In this document: positions 48,867-56,458 of the stretch, one piece after another
Numbering within the stretch: position 1 is the first letter of the stretch
Layout of the letters: each line of letters starts with the position of its first letter
DNA from: Leucobacter sp. UT-8R-CII-1-4
GTDB taxonomy: Bacteria; Actinomycetota; Actinomycetes; Actinomycetales; Microbacteriaceae
Length of the DNA: 64,000 nt
Direction: 5' to 3'
Assembly (NCBI RefSeq): GCF_030010235.1
Contig: NZ_JASCRS010000005.1
Location: forward strand, 248,001 to 312,000
Notes under the pieces: model-generated
Told to the model about the DNA's origin: nothing
The model's input: only the letters and a program-made list of their open reading frames with translations
Database searches by the model: none
Made by a program: the position numbers and the translations under genes

Positions 48867-51044
48867 ATGATGAACAACACTGAAACCTCTCCCGACGCAC
48901 GGATCAAAAGTGTGCTCGTCGCAAATCGTGGCGAAATCGCACGACGAGTCTTCGCAACCTGCCGAGAACGCGGCATCGACACGGTAGCCGTCTACTCAGA
49001 CGCCGATGCCAACGCAGCATTCGTGCACGAAGCAGACTCAGCCGTGCACCTGCCAGGCGTGCATCCTGGTGACACCTACCTTCGCGGAGACCTCATCATC
49101 GATGCTGCACTGCGCGCAGGAGCAAATGCGATTCACCCCGGATACGGATTTCTCTCGGAAAACGCAGACTTTGCCCAAGCAGTAAACGACGCAGGCCTCA
49201 TCTGGATCGGCCCCAGCCCCGACTCAATCGCCCAAATGGGCTCAAAAGTTGAGTCAAAAGCACTCATGAGAGCCGCAGGCGTGCCCGTGCTTGAACAACT
49301 CGACCCCGCAGAAATCACCGAGGCCGAGCTACCGGTGCTCGTAAAAGCATCGGCAGGCGGCGGCGGGCGTGGCATGCGAGTAGTACACGCGCTTGATCAG
49401 CTTGAAGATACGATCGCTGCGGCTGCACGCGAGGCAGCAAGCGCGTTCGGCGATCCAACGGTATTTTGCGAACGTTATATTCCAACCGGGCATCACATTG
49501 AAGTGCAGGTCTTTGGCGACAGCCACGGAAACGTTTGGGCAATTGGCGAACGCGAATGCTCGCTCCAGCGCCGCCACCAAAAGGTGATTGAAGAGGCCCC
49601 ATCGCCACTTGTCGAACGCCACGGTGAAGCCATGCGCGCGCGACTTTATGAAGCAGCTCGCGCCGCGGCAGCGCAGATAGGCTACCTCGGCGCAGGCACG
49701 GTGGAATTTCTTGCCGATGACAGCGGTGAGTTCTTCTTTCTCGAAATGAACACCCGGCTTCAGGTCGAGCACCCAGTGACCGAGTGCACCAGCGGACTCG
49801 ACCTAGTAGCGCTGCAACTTGATATCGCCAGCGGAAAGGCACTCACCGGTGCCGCCCCCAGCACTGTGGGTCACGCAATCGAGGTGCGGCTCTACGCCGA
49901 GGACCCAGTCGCTGATTGGCAGCCACAATCTGGGCCCGTACGTGAATTCAGCATGCCGAGCGCAAACGTCGAGTTCGCAGTCGCACAGCCAGGAACAGCA
50001 CAGTTGCGCCTCGACTCTGGCATCTCGGCCGGCGAACAAATCAGCACCTTCTACGACCCCATGATCGCCAAAGTCATCGGTGTTGGTGCGAACAGAAGCG
50101 AGGCAGCAGCAGTGCTCGCGGATGGTCTCGATGAAATGCGCTGGGACGGTCCGCGGACAAACGCCGCGCTGCTCGTGCAAACACTCCGAGAGCCCGCGTT
50201 TCTTGAAGGCGACACCACAACCGCGTACTTCGACGAGCATCCCGAGGTATTTGCGCCCGCCTTTAACCAAATCGAAGTGCGAGTCGCTGCAATCGCTGCA
50301 GCCATCGCAAGCGCCTCTGCCGTCGCAACAGGCGCTGCCGCCGGACCAAACGATGTCCTGGTACATGCAAACAAGATGGGCACGTTGGATCGCGCCGTAG
50401 CTCACGACGCCGATACCGCTTTAGGGCTGGCAAATGCTGCAGCACACCCCCGCCCCAAAATCGGCGGGTGGCGGCTATTTCAAGCAGACTGGCGACTGCG
50501 CAGCTTTATTCACGACGGAATTGAGCACCATATCGAATACCGCAGCACTCGCGACGGCTGGGAAATCTCCGCCGGCACACTCAGCATTGGGCTCGACAGC
50601 CCGATCGACCTCAGCATTGTTACCGCAGATGCCTACAGCGTACGAGTGCGCGTAGCTGGTGTAGAGCGCAACATCGCAGTCACGCGGGCAGCGCAGCGTG
50701 CCATCGTTACAACACGCAAACGCACGCTCACTCTGCTCGAAGCACCAAGATATCTCGACCCGAGCACCGTCGCAGCGCCCGGCAGCCTACTCGCGCCAAT
50801 GCCAGGAGCCGTCATCAGAGTAGGCGCAAAACTCAGCGAAACCGTTGCCGCAGGTCAACCCATTATTTGGCTCGAAGCGATGAAAATGGAGCACGTGATT
50901 CAAGCACCCGCCGACGGAGTACTCGCCGAGCTTCGGGTCAACCTGGGCGACCAGGTGGAGTTCGGTGCAGCCCTCGCAGTAATTGCGGAGGCAGCAAAAC
51001 CCGGCGATCCAGCGCAGAAAAGCACAGAAGGAGCGGTCGCGTGA
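48867..51044 (+). CDS. Acyl-CoA carboxylase alpha subunit: biotin carboxylase plus biotin carrier, AtuF/LiuD-like
   Basis: The N-terminal biotin carboxylase opens SVLVANRGEIARRVFATC and has the ATP loop SAGGGGRGMRV near residue 165 and EMNTRLQVEHPVTE near 300. A less conserved linker region (about 460-640) is expected to bind the beta subunit. The C-terminal carrier domain has the biotin attachment site LEAMKMEHVIQ near 672. It has about 725 residues. It lies 7 bases after the beta gene and overlaps the hydratase gene by 4 bases. Together alpha and beta make a complete carboxylase. Confidence 0.92.
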   Translation: MMNNTETSPDARIKSVLVANRGEIARRVFATCRERGIDTVAVYSDADANAAFVHEADSAVHLPGVHPGDTYLRGDLIIDAALRAGANAIHPGYGFLSENADFAQAVNDAGLIWIGPSPDSIAQMGSKVESKALMRAAGVPVLEQLDPAEITEAELPVLVKASAGGGGRGMRVVHALDQLEDTIAAAAREAASAFGDPTVFCERYIPTGHHIEVQVFGDSHGNVWAIGERECSLQRRHQKVIEEAPSPLVERHGEAMRARLYEAARAAAAQIGYLGAGTVEFLADDSGEFFFLEMNTRLQVEHPVTECTSGLDLVALQLDIASGKALTGAAPSTVGHAIEVRLYAEDPVADWQPQSGPVREFSMPSANVEFAVAQPGTAQLRLDSGISAGEQISTFYDPMIAKVIGVGANRSEAAAVLADGLDEMRWDGPRTNAALLVQTLREPAFLEGDTTTAYFDEHPEVFAPAFNQIEVRVAAIAAAIASASAVATGAAAGPNDVLVHANKMGTLDRAVAHDADTALGLANAAAHPRPKIGGWRLFQADWRLRSFIHDGIEHHIEYRSTRDGWEISAGTLSIGLDSPIDLSIVTADAYSVRVRVAGVERNIAVTRAAQRAIVTTRKRTLTLLEAPRYLDPSTVAAPGSLLAPMPGAVIRVGAKLSETVAAGQPIIWLEAMKMEHVIQAPADGVLAELRVNLGDQVEFGAALAVIAEAAKPGDPAQKSTEGAVA

Positions 51045-51829
51045 ACGCAATCAACTACGAAGTCATCGGCTCGACAGCCTGGATCACACTCGATTCCCCC
51101 GAGCGGCGAAACGCCATCACCGCAGAGCTGCTCGAACAATTTGCCGCTGCCCTAGGCACGGCAAATGCCGACCAAGGTGTACGCGCGATCGTGCTGGGCC
51201 ATACCGGCTCAACTTTCTGCGCCGGAGCAGACCTGAGCGGAGCACCCAACGAAGGAACAGACCCCCGCGAACGACAAATGCAACTCAGCAAAATGGCCTC
51301 CGCGGCATTTTGCTCACTACTCGAATCACCCAAACCCGTGATCGGCGCCATTAACGGGCACGTGCGCGCCGGAGGTATGGGCTTCGCAGCAGGCTGCGAT
51401 TTTGTGGTCGCCGGGCCGCAGGCAACCTTCGGTCTCAGCGAAGTACGCCTCGGCCTCGTCGCCGCCATGATCGCACCACCCGTGCTCGCCAGACTTAACG
51501 ATCGACATGCCGCCGACTGGATGTTGCGCGGGCGGACTGTGAGCGCAAAAGAGGCAGCAGCAGCCGGATTCATTACCCAAGCAGTCGATGGCGTCGACAC
51601 AACGGTTGAGCAAGCAGTAGCCGCGATCCTCGCCGATCTCAGATTGAGTGCGCCCGCAGCACTCGCCGCGTCGAAACAGCTACTCAATGCCCGAGTGCTC
51701 AGACGTTGGGAGCGCGAAGCCGACAACATGATCGAGCTCTCAGCCCACTTCTTTACAGCACCCGATGCGGCGGCCGGTATGCGAGCATTTCGCGAAAAAA
51801 CTGCCGCACCTTGGGTTCTAGATGCTTGA
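51041..51829 (+). CDS. Enoyl-CoA hydratase/isomerase family protein, AtuE/LiuC-like
   Basis: This is a 262-residue crotonase. Oxyanion-hole motifs are STFCAGADLSGA near residue 66 and GHVRAGGMGFAAGCDFV near 105. FGLSEVRLGLV supplies the Glu matching Glu164 of rat hydratase, while the Glu144 position is not acidic. Hydration of a glutaconyl-CoA-type intermediate is the natural role in this operon. The GTG start overlaps the carboxylase stop as GTGA, with AAGGAG upstream. Confidence 0.9.
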   Translation: MNAINYEVIGSTAWITLDSPERRNAITAELLEQFAAALGTANADQGVRAIVLGHTGSTFCAGADLSGAPNEGTDPRERQMQLSKMASAAFCSLLESPKPVIGAINGHVRAGGMGFAAGCDFVVAGPQATFGLSEVRLGLVAAMIAPPVLARLNDRHAADWMLRGRTVSAKEAAAAGFITQAVDGVDTTVEQAVAAILADLRLSAPAALAASKQLLNARVLRRWEREADNMIELSAHFFTAPDAAAGMRAFREKTAAPWVLDA

Positions 51830-51853
51830 TCAAGAACAAAAGCGTCGTAGCAT
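51826..51853 (+). promoter_or_regulatory. Promoter of the TetR gene
   Basis: TTGATC (51826-51831) and TAGCAT (51848-51853) are 16 bases apart. The -10 box ends eight bases before the ATG, so the mRNA should be leaderless. The -35 box overlaps the hydratase stop. Confidence 0.55.
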
Positions 51854-51861
51854 CGATAATT

Positions 51862-52485
51862 ATGACCCTGCCCGCACCGGCGCGTGAGCCGAAACAAGAT
51901 CGCAGCCGTGAAACCCGAGCCCGGATTCTCGAGTCAACCGTGGACTGCCTCGCCGAGCGCGGCTGGCAAGGCACCACAATGGCCGTTGTCGCAGCACGCA
52001 GCGGAGTGAGTCGCGGAGCGCTGCAACACCACTTCCCGACCAGAGAAGACCTCGTACTCGCCGCAATGAGCGAGATGTTCGAGCAGCGAATCAGCGCCGA
52101 AGAGCTGATCGACTCTGCACCGGCGAGTGCGAGTGAAGGCGATCAATTTGACCACCTCGTCGAGCGAGTGCTTGATTTCTACGCCTCACCACTCTTCGCA
52201 GCCGCCCTGCACATCTGGACAGCGGCGGCCACCGATCCAGCGTTGCGCGATCGGCTACTCGTGCAAGAAGATGTCTTTGCACGCGGAACCTACGATCGCG
52301 CAGTGCGGGCGCTGCACGCCGACGTCAGCGATGAACGCACACACCGTCTGATTCAGACAACTCTCGATTTGGCTCGCGGACTTGGCCTGGCGCAAGTGCT
52401 CAGTGACGACTCGAAACGGCGCAAATCAATTGCGAAATTCTGGGCCAGCGAATTGCGGTCCATTCGAACGATACCGGCAAGCTAG
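51862..52485 (+). CDS. TetR-family transcriptional regulator
   Basis: This is a 207-residue repressor-type regulator. The N-terminal helix-turn-helix reads TTMAVVAARSGVSRGALQHHF, cut here to the residues around 38-57, after RARILESTVDCLAERGW. The C-terminal ligand domain is unassigned; it contains FYASPLFAAALHIWTAAATD. It lies 32 bases after the hydratase gene with its own promoter. It is the obvious candidate to control the island through the inverted repeat at 45357-45382. A small hairpin near 52484-52507 follows the stop. Confidence 0.9.
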   Translation: MTLPAPAREPKQDRSRETRARILESTVDCLAERGWQGTTMAVVAARSGVSRGALQHHFPTREDLVLAAMSEMFEQRISAEELIDSAPASASEGDQFDHLVERVLDFYASPLFAAALHIWTAAATDPALRDRLLVQEDVFARGTYDRAVRALHADVSDERTHRLIQTTLDLARGLGLAQVLSDDSKRRKSIAKFWASELRSIRTIPAS

Positions 52486-52609
52486 CGCGAGGATTACTCG
52501 CCGCGCTAACTCTTGTTCGCTTGGAGTTGTGCGCACGTCGCCTTGCGCTGATGATGTAGCCGCTGCTGGCGCTGTTCTAGCGAAGCTTACGCACTAATTC
52601 ATTGCGGGC

Positions 52610-54157
52610 CTAGGCGCGCTTCTGGCGGCGTGAGGCAGCAGTCGCGGCAGCCCCAGCTCCGAGCAGAGCAAGTGCCGCGCCAGCGACAATTCCAACCATC
52701 GGGCCTGATTCGCTGCCTGTGTTGGCAAGTTTGCCGCCGGTCACGGGAGGCTTCACCGGTGGGGTCACCCCACCGTCATCGTTTTTCTTCCACTGCGCAA
52801 AAAGCGTGGATACACCGTTTGCGAGGTACGCTTCGGTGCTTGCCTCGTAGCTGACGCCAGAACCGTCGGCAGCGGTATTCCAAGCAACAAAGGTGTAACC
52901 GGGGCGAGTGAAGCCGTTTGCGGGCAGCGCCAATAGCTCACCGGTGGAACCGGCAACTCCGCCGACAGCGCCCGTGACGTCGCCACCGTTGCCGTCAAAA
53001 GCCACACTGAGCTGCTGCTGGAAGACGTAGCTCCCGGCGGCGCTACCATTGCGTGAATGCGCGACGAGTTCGCTCGCCGAACCCGACCACGGCCCCTGCG
53101 GAGCCACCGCGGTACCGTCGCCAATCAGCACCCATTTACCCGTGTACGGAGCGGTCTGCGGAGCCTCACCTAAACCACTATCGTCGGCAAGATTCGTATT
53201 CGAACCAATGGTGAATTGGCTGAGTGCCAAGGTGCCAGCCAACATGTCAATGGTTCGAGTAGCGTTGCTGGTATTCCAGTGAGTAAGGTCAAGCGATTCA
53301 AGAGCGCTCACGTTTACGAAGGTTGCCGCGAAGTCAGTGCCAGCGCTGGTATCCCAATTAGAAACTTTGAGCTCTGTAAGCGAACTTGCTCCCTGAAACA
53401 CTGCGACAAAGCCCTGTACCTTCGAGGTATCCCAGGCGTTCAAGTCGAGAGAAGACAAACTTGAGGCATCAGCAAACATGCCATCGAGCCTTGTCGCGTT
53501 GCCGGTATCCCAGGTGCTCGGGTCGAGGCTCGTTAAGGCACTTGCACCGAAGAACATACCCTCAAAGTTTTGCACTTTGGTGGTGTTCCATCCGCTCACG
53601 TCAATTGACTCAAGAGCCTCGTTACCCTGCATGAATCGGGCAAAGTTGGTGACCTGACTGGTGTCTACTTCTCCTGCATTCTCTACAGTTCGAAGATTTG
53701 GAAGATCTCGAAACAGCCCCGAAGAGTTCGCTGGGAATACGGTAGCCGCTGGATCAAGGAACACAATCTTCGAGACGCTCTGGCTCAGAAACCGCCAATA
53801 TGCAAATGATCCTTCGGGAGAGAGCGTGCCAGGGCCGAACTCAAGTGTGCCGTCTTCGTAGAGGATCCACTGTGCGGTGCCATCGACGCCCGTGACGCCG
53901 CCGGGTGCTGCGGGTGGCTCCGAGTCTTCTGCAGGCGTGGCCGTTGCAAGCGAAGCTTGGTTCGGCGAATGCGTCGGGCCCGATGGAACAGTCTGCTCTT
54001 GCCCGTCTTTCGCGATTGTATTCGTGTCTGTTGGGGTGGGAATACCGAATGGGCCCTCTGTCGAATCGGTCGCAGCAGCGGCGCCGACCCCGGCTCCGCA
54101 CAGCATGGTCACCGAAAGCACTGCACCTGAAACTGTCAATACCGCTTTTTTACGCAC
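52610..54157 (-). CDS. BspA-like (DUF285) surface protein with LANTG sortase anchor
   Basis: This is a 515-residue secreted wall protein. The signal peptide MRKKAVLTVSGAVLSVTML is followed by a Thr/Pro-rich region. Five DUF285 repeats (about 160-310; units like MFFGASALTSLDPSTWDT) come next, then an InlB/Listeria-Bacteroides-type repeat (RPGYTFVAWNTAADGSGVSY, about 383-458). The C-terminus has LANTG (477-481), a hydrophobic helix and RRQKRA. LAxTG is typical of class E sortases. The GTG start has GGGAGGG upstream. Likely roles are adhesion or protein binding. Confidence 0.88.
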   Translation of the reverse strand: MRKKAVLTVSGAVLSVTMLCGAGVGAAAATDSTEGPFGIPTPTDTNTIAKDGQEQTVPSGPTHSPNQASLATATPAEDSEPPAAPGGVTGVDGTAQWILYEDGTLEFGPGTLSPEGSFAYWRFLSQSVSKIVFLDPAATVFPANSSGLFRDLPNLRTVENAGEVDTSQVTNFARFMQGNEALESIDVSGWNTTKVQNFEGMFFGASALTSLDPSTWDTGNATRLDGMFADASSLSSLDLNAWDTSKVQGFVAVFQGASSLTELKVSNWDTSAGTDFAATFVNVSALESLDLTHWNTSNATRTIDMLAGTLALSQFTIGSNTNLADDSGLGEAPQTAPYTGKWVLIGDGTAVAPQGPWSGSASELVAHSRNGSAAGSYVFQQQLSVAFDGNGGDVTGAVGGVAGSTGELLALPANGFTRPGYTFVAWNTAADGSGVSYEASTEAYLANGVSTLFAQWKKNDDGGVTPPVKPPVTGGKLANTGSESGPMVGIVAGAALALLGAGAAATAASRRQKRA

Positions 54158-54367
54158 CGCGAACCCTCCCCGATTCAGCGTTTTGGGCGCAGCGTTGAGA
54201 TTCCAACGCTGATCGCCCACAACCGTCGATAATTTTCACACGGAGATATATCTCTGCGCAATGCAATAGGTGACAGTTGTTGATAATTGAGTGCGTTGCC
54301 CGCGCTCCCCTAGCCCTCTGCGACGCGGCGATACTTCTCCACGCGAGTCACTGAACCCTGCCGCCAG

Positions 54368-54393
54368 GCACCAAGCACCAAGCACCAAGCACC
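54368..54393. repeat. 7-bp tandem repeat
   Basis: GCACCAA is repeated 3.7 times. It lies between the BspA-like gene and the next gene, in non-coding DNA. Confidence 0.85.
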
Positions 54394-54425
54394 GCTGAGA
54401 TCATCTGCTGGCTCGGCGCTCGCAG

Positions 54426-54454
54426 TTGCAGTTGCTATTGCTATTGCTATTGCT
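54426..54454. repeat. 6-bp tandem repeat over a stop codon
   Basis: TTGCTA is repeated about four times after one TTGCAG variant. It covers the stop codon of the leftward gene at 54447; each unit reads TAGCAA on that strand, so stop codons are repeated. Confidence 0.85.
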
Positions 54455-54983
54455 CGAATGAGTCGAGAGCAATGCCCATGTCGACCAGGCGGCCGAGCGC
54501 CTCATCACGATGCCGCCAGGATGGGTACAGACCCTCGTCAGCAGTGAGAAGCTGCCAAACACGGAGGCCTCGCCGCCCCTCAGCCAAAACGCCGGGCGAA
54601 AGCCTGCCAGTGATTTTCACTTGACCGAGCGCCGTGGCTACCCGCGTGCAAGCTTCGAAGAGAAGAGCCGACTCGTTCATGTCATCAGCACGAGCCCAGA
54701 CCAATAGTTCCTCATCGGGCGCATCGGTGAGGCCCTCTGGAATAGAAAATCCAGATTCGGCAAGGGATTGAATCAGATAGTCGAGAGGGTCGGCGGTTGA
54801 CCCGTGTTCGTTGAGCCAGTCTTCAAGACCACGGAGCGCATCGCTACCGTCGTCGCTCCCGAACGGTGCAAAGTCGTACATCTCTTCGTAAAACCAGTCA
54901 GGGGCGACGGCCACAAATCGAGGGTGGCTTGTGCTCGGCGACGTGCCTTCCCCATCCATGTCGTCAATGTAAAGCGATGTCAT
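54447..54983 (-). CDS. Hypothetical acidic protein, possibly YfeS-like
   Basis: This is a 178-residue soluble protein with no signal peptide. The N-terminal half has PDWFYEEMYDFAPFGSDD followed by SDALRGLEDWLNEHG and a DPLDYLIQSL element. That pattern, a FGSDDG-type motif with an adjacent LEDWL helix, resembles the uncharacterised YfeS-like family, a tentative link. The C-terminal half has helices around ALLFEACTRVATALGQVKIT. GGGAGAA precedes the ATG. It is the last chromosomal gene before the prophage. The function is unknown. Confidence 0.7.
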   Translation of the reverse strand: MTSLYIDDMDGEGTSPSTSHPRFVAVAPDWFYEEMYDFAPFGSDDGSDALRGLEDWLNEHGSTADPLDYLIQSLAESGFSIPEGLTDAPDEELLVWARADDMNESALLFEACTRVATALGQVKITGRLSPGVLAEGRRGLRVWQLLTADEGLYPSWRHRDEALGRLVDMGIALDSFEQ

Positions 54984-55143
54984 GAGGTTCTCCCATAGTC
55001 GTGACCGGCAGAGACATCGAACAACTCAAGCAAGACTTTCATCCGTTCGAAAAGCTCCGTGAAGCCTATTATCTCGACGCTCGTCCATTTATATCCTGAA
55101 CGATAGAAACACTGCGATCAAAGCATCACCGAAATATCAAATG

Positions 55144-55168
55144 TAAAACACCACGTTGCCAAGCAAGG
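55144..55168 (+). repeat. Chromosome-side copy of the att-flanking motif
   Basis: GTAAAACAC followed by TTGCCAAGCAAG recurs on the prophage side at 55372-55407. Nothing else is recognised in the 220 bases between the preceding gene and the tRNA terminator. Confidence 0.6.
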
Positions 55169-55206
55169 TCACGTCACTGGCCCCAAACAAACAGCACAAA
55201 AACAAA

Positions 55207-55229
55207 AATCCCCAGCGCTGCTGGGGATT
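55207..55229 (-). terminator. Terminator of the original tRNA-Val
   Basis: AATCCCCAGC pairs with GCTGGGGATT around a 3-base loop, followed on the minus strand by TTTGTTTTTG. It now follows only the tRNA remnant. Confidence 0.88.
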
Positions 55230-55238
55230 TATCTAGAG

Positions 55239-55283
55239 TGCGCGATACTGGGATCGAACCAGTGACCTCTTCCGTGTCAGGGA
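55239..55283 (-). pseudogene. tRNA-Val(GAC) 3' remnant: prophage attachment site
   Basis: On the minus strand the sequence CCCTGACACGGAAG (anticodon loop with GAC), a T arm and the 3' acceptor strand ATCGCGCA are intact. The D arm and 5' half are missing. The match to tRNA-Val(GAC) stops at TCCC just 5' of the anticodon loop. The break marks an att core of about 45 bases; the restored tRNA should lie at the far end of the prophage. Confidence 0.85.
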
Positions 55284-55291
55284 GTTAACGG

Positions 55292-55368
55292 GGTGAAACG
55301 CCGCGAACAAGGTGAAACAATTTGGCGTAATTTCAACGATTTTGCGAACACTGCGAACGTGATGAAAC
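55292..55368 (+). repeat. Short direct repeats next to the att core
   Basis: GGTGAAAC occurs at 55292 and 55311 with a TGAAAC variant at 55363. GCGAAC occurs at 55303, 55344 and 55353. They lie 10-85 bases from the att core and look like arm-type integrase or accessory-protein sites. Confidence 0.55.
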
Positions 55369-55371
55369 ACC

Positions 55372-55407
55372 GTAAAACACAAGTTTGCCAAGCATTTGCC
55401 AAGCAAG
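55372..55407 (+). repeat. Prophage-side att-flanking motif with tandem 11-mer
   Basis: GTAAAACAC is followed by two tandem TTTGCCAAGCA units and AG. One copy of the same motif lies on the chromosomal side at 55144-55168. Confidence 0.65.
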
Positions 55408-55459
55408 ACTGTCAGTGGGCTGGCGTATCCTCTCCCCCATATAGAGGAAGGATCGACCG

Positions 55460-55759
55460 ATGCCCAAGGACAACGAGCGTGAACGCATGCCCTACGTTCA
55501 GATCGACTCCGACCTATGGGCCATCATGCGCGAAGACGTAACCAAACCGCGCGCGATGATCAAACGCGTCACCGCATACGACGGCGTCGAACAATACTTC
55601 CTCATGACCTGGCACCCCGACCCCACACAACGGAGACTCGTGCGCATCCACGCCAGTCTCGAAGAGGCGAACCGTTCAGTGAAATGGCGGACTGCCAAAC
55701 CAAAGATCCCAGGCAGACCGACGCCAGCGAACATGCGCGAAAACAAAGATGGCCCGTAA
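55460..55759 (+). CDS. Hypothetical prophage protein
   Basis: This is a 99-residue soluble protein, charged throughout. It begins MPKDNERERMPYVQIDSDLW and has a central strand-rich part AYDGVEQYFLMTWHP and a basic, proline-rich end. AGGAAGG lies before the ATG. It is the first gene after the att repeats and is transcribed away from the chromosome junction. I do not recognise it. Confidence 0.7.
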   Translation: MPKDNERERMPYVQIDSDLWAIMREDVTKPRAMIKRVTAYDGVEQYFLMTWHPDPTQRRLVRIHASLEEANRSVKWRTAKPKIPGRPTPANMRENKDGP

Positions 55760-55803
55760 CCGGCGAGGATTACGGGCCAGAACATAACCAATAGGGGTTG
55801 AAA

Positions 55804-55845
55804 ATGTTCACGACGAAAATAACACCACCACACAGCCTCCGCTAA
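55804..55845 (+). CDS. Possible 13-residue leader peptide
   Basis: ATG follows AGGGG at good spacing and encodes MFTTKITPPHSLR before TAA. The stop codon falls in the loop of the terminator at 55833-55857, the layout of a transcription attenuator. It may equally be chance. Confidence 0.35.
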   Translation: MFTTKITPPHSLR

Positions 55846-55857
55846 GGGCTGTTTTTT
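55833..55857 (+). terminator. Intrinsic terminator or attenuator
   Basis: CAGCC and GGCTG form a 5-bp stem with a 9-base loop, then TTTTTT. It lies after the 99-residue gene and 35 bases before the next gene. ACAG-TGATC-CTGT just after it is a small palindrome. Confidence 0.65.
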
Positions 55858-55891
55858 ACAGTGATCCTGTGTTAGCGAAAGGACCCAGGTT

Positions 55892-56107
55892 TTGAAGATC
55901 CGTGAGAACAGCGACTTCAACCGAGCACAAGGCTCCTACGATGCCGACCACGCTGCCGCAGCAATCGAAGAACTCGACCAGCAACGAGCAGCCGGCGAAA
56001 TCGAACCACACGCCTACCTCATCAAAAAGCGATCCCTCGTGCGCTTGTATTTGAAAGCCACCACGACACCACGCCGCAAGCAATACGACGAGGGTTTCGA
56101 CTTGTAA
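55892..56107 (+). CDS. Small hypothetical prophage protein
   Basis: This is a 71-residue, mostly helical charged protein beginning MKIRENSDFNRAQGSYDADH, with a middle AAAAIEELDQQRAAGEIEPH and an RLYLKATTTPRRKQYDEGFD end. The TTG start has AAAGGA about 10 bases upstream, and no ATG is available. The pattern of an alternating acidic-basic helix with no signal peptide fits a small regulator or inhibitor, but I cannot assign one. A terminator-like hairpin precedes it. Confidence 0.6.
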   Translation: MKIRENSDFNRAQGSYDADHAAAAIEELDQQRAAGEIEPHAYLIKKRSLVRLYLKATTTPRRKQYDEGFDL

Positions 56108-56458
56108 ATCACTTGTTCGTCAAACAAAAAGAAATGCCCGCAACCGGGGGGTTGCGGGCCGGCGTCTGGACCTTGGGGATCAATACGCCACGAAGAACGA
56201 TACCGGCTCTGGTCGGCACAACGCAATTCTGCTCGGCGAGAATGCCCCTGCCCCCCAGGGCAGGGACACGGCCACATTTAAGGGGATGCGGCCTCGCCAA
56301 TCAGATGGCCCAAAACAGGGAAGCTTCTTCCGGCAAGAATGAGCGGGTGAATCTCCCTTATCGAAGCTTATACGGGTGTCCAAAAAATGCAAAGCAAAGC
56401 TACTCGCCCAAACCAACGACCGGATTTAAACTAGACCCCACCAGAAAGAAAGGCCACC
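56108..56458 (+). other. Non-coding stretch with two G/C hairpins
   Basis: GCCCGCAAC (56136-56144) pairs with GTTGCGGGC (56151-56159). CCCTGCCC (56246-56253) pairs with GGGCAGGG (56258-56265), preceded by AATGC. The open frames here have no ribosome site or coding bias I trust. The first hairpin probably ends the 71-residue gene. Confidence 0.5.

Noticed and set aside
54368..54454. CRISPR array
   Set aside because: The repeats are 6-7 bases with no spacers; they are simple tandem repeats. No cas gene is in the window.
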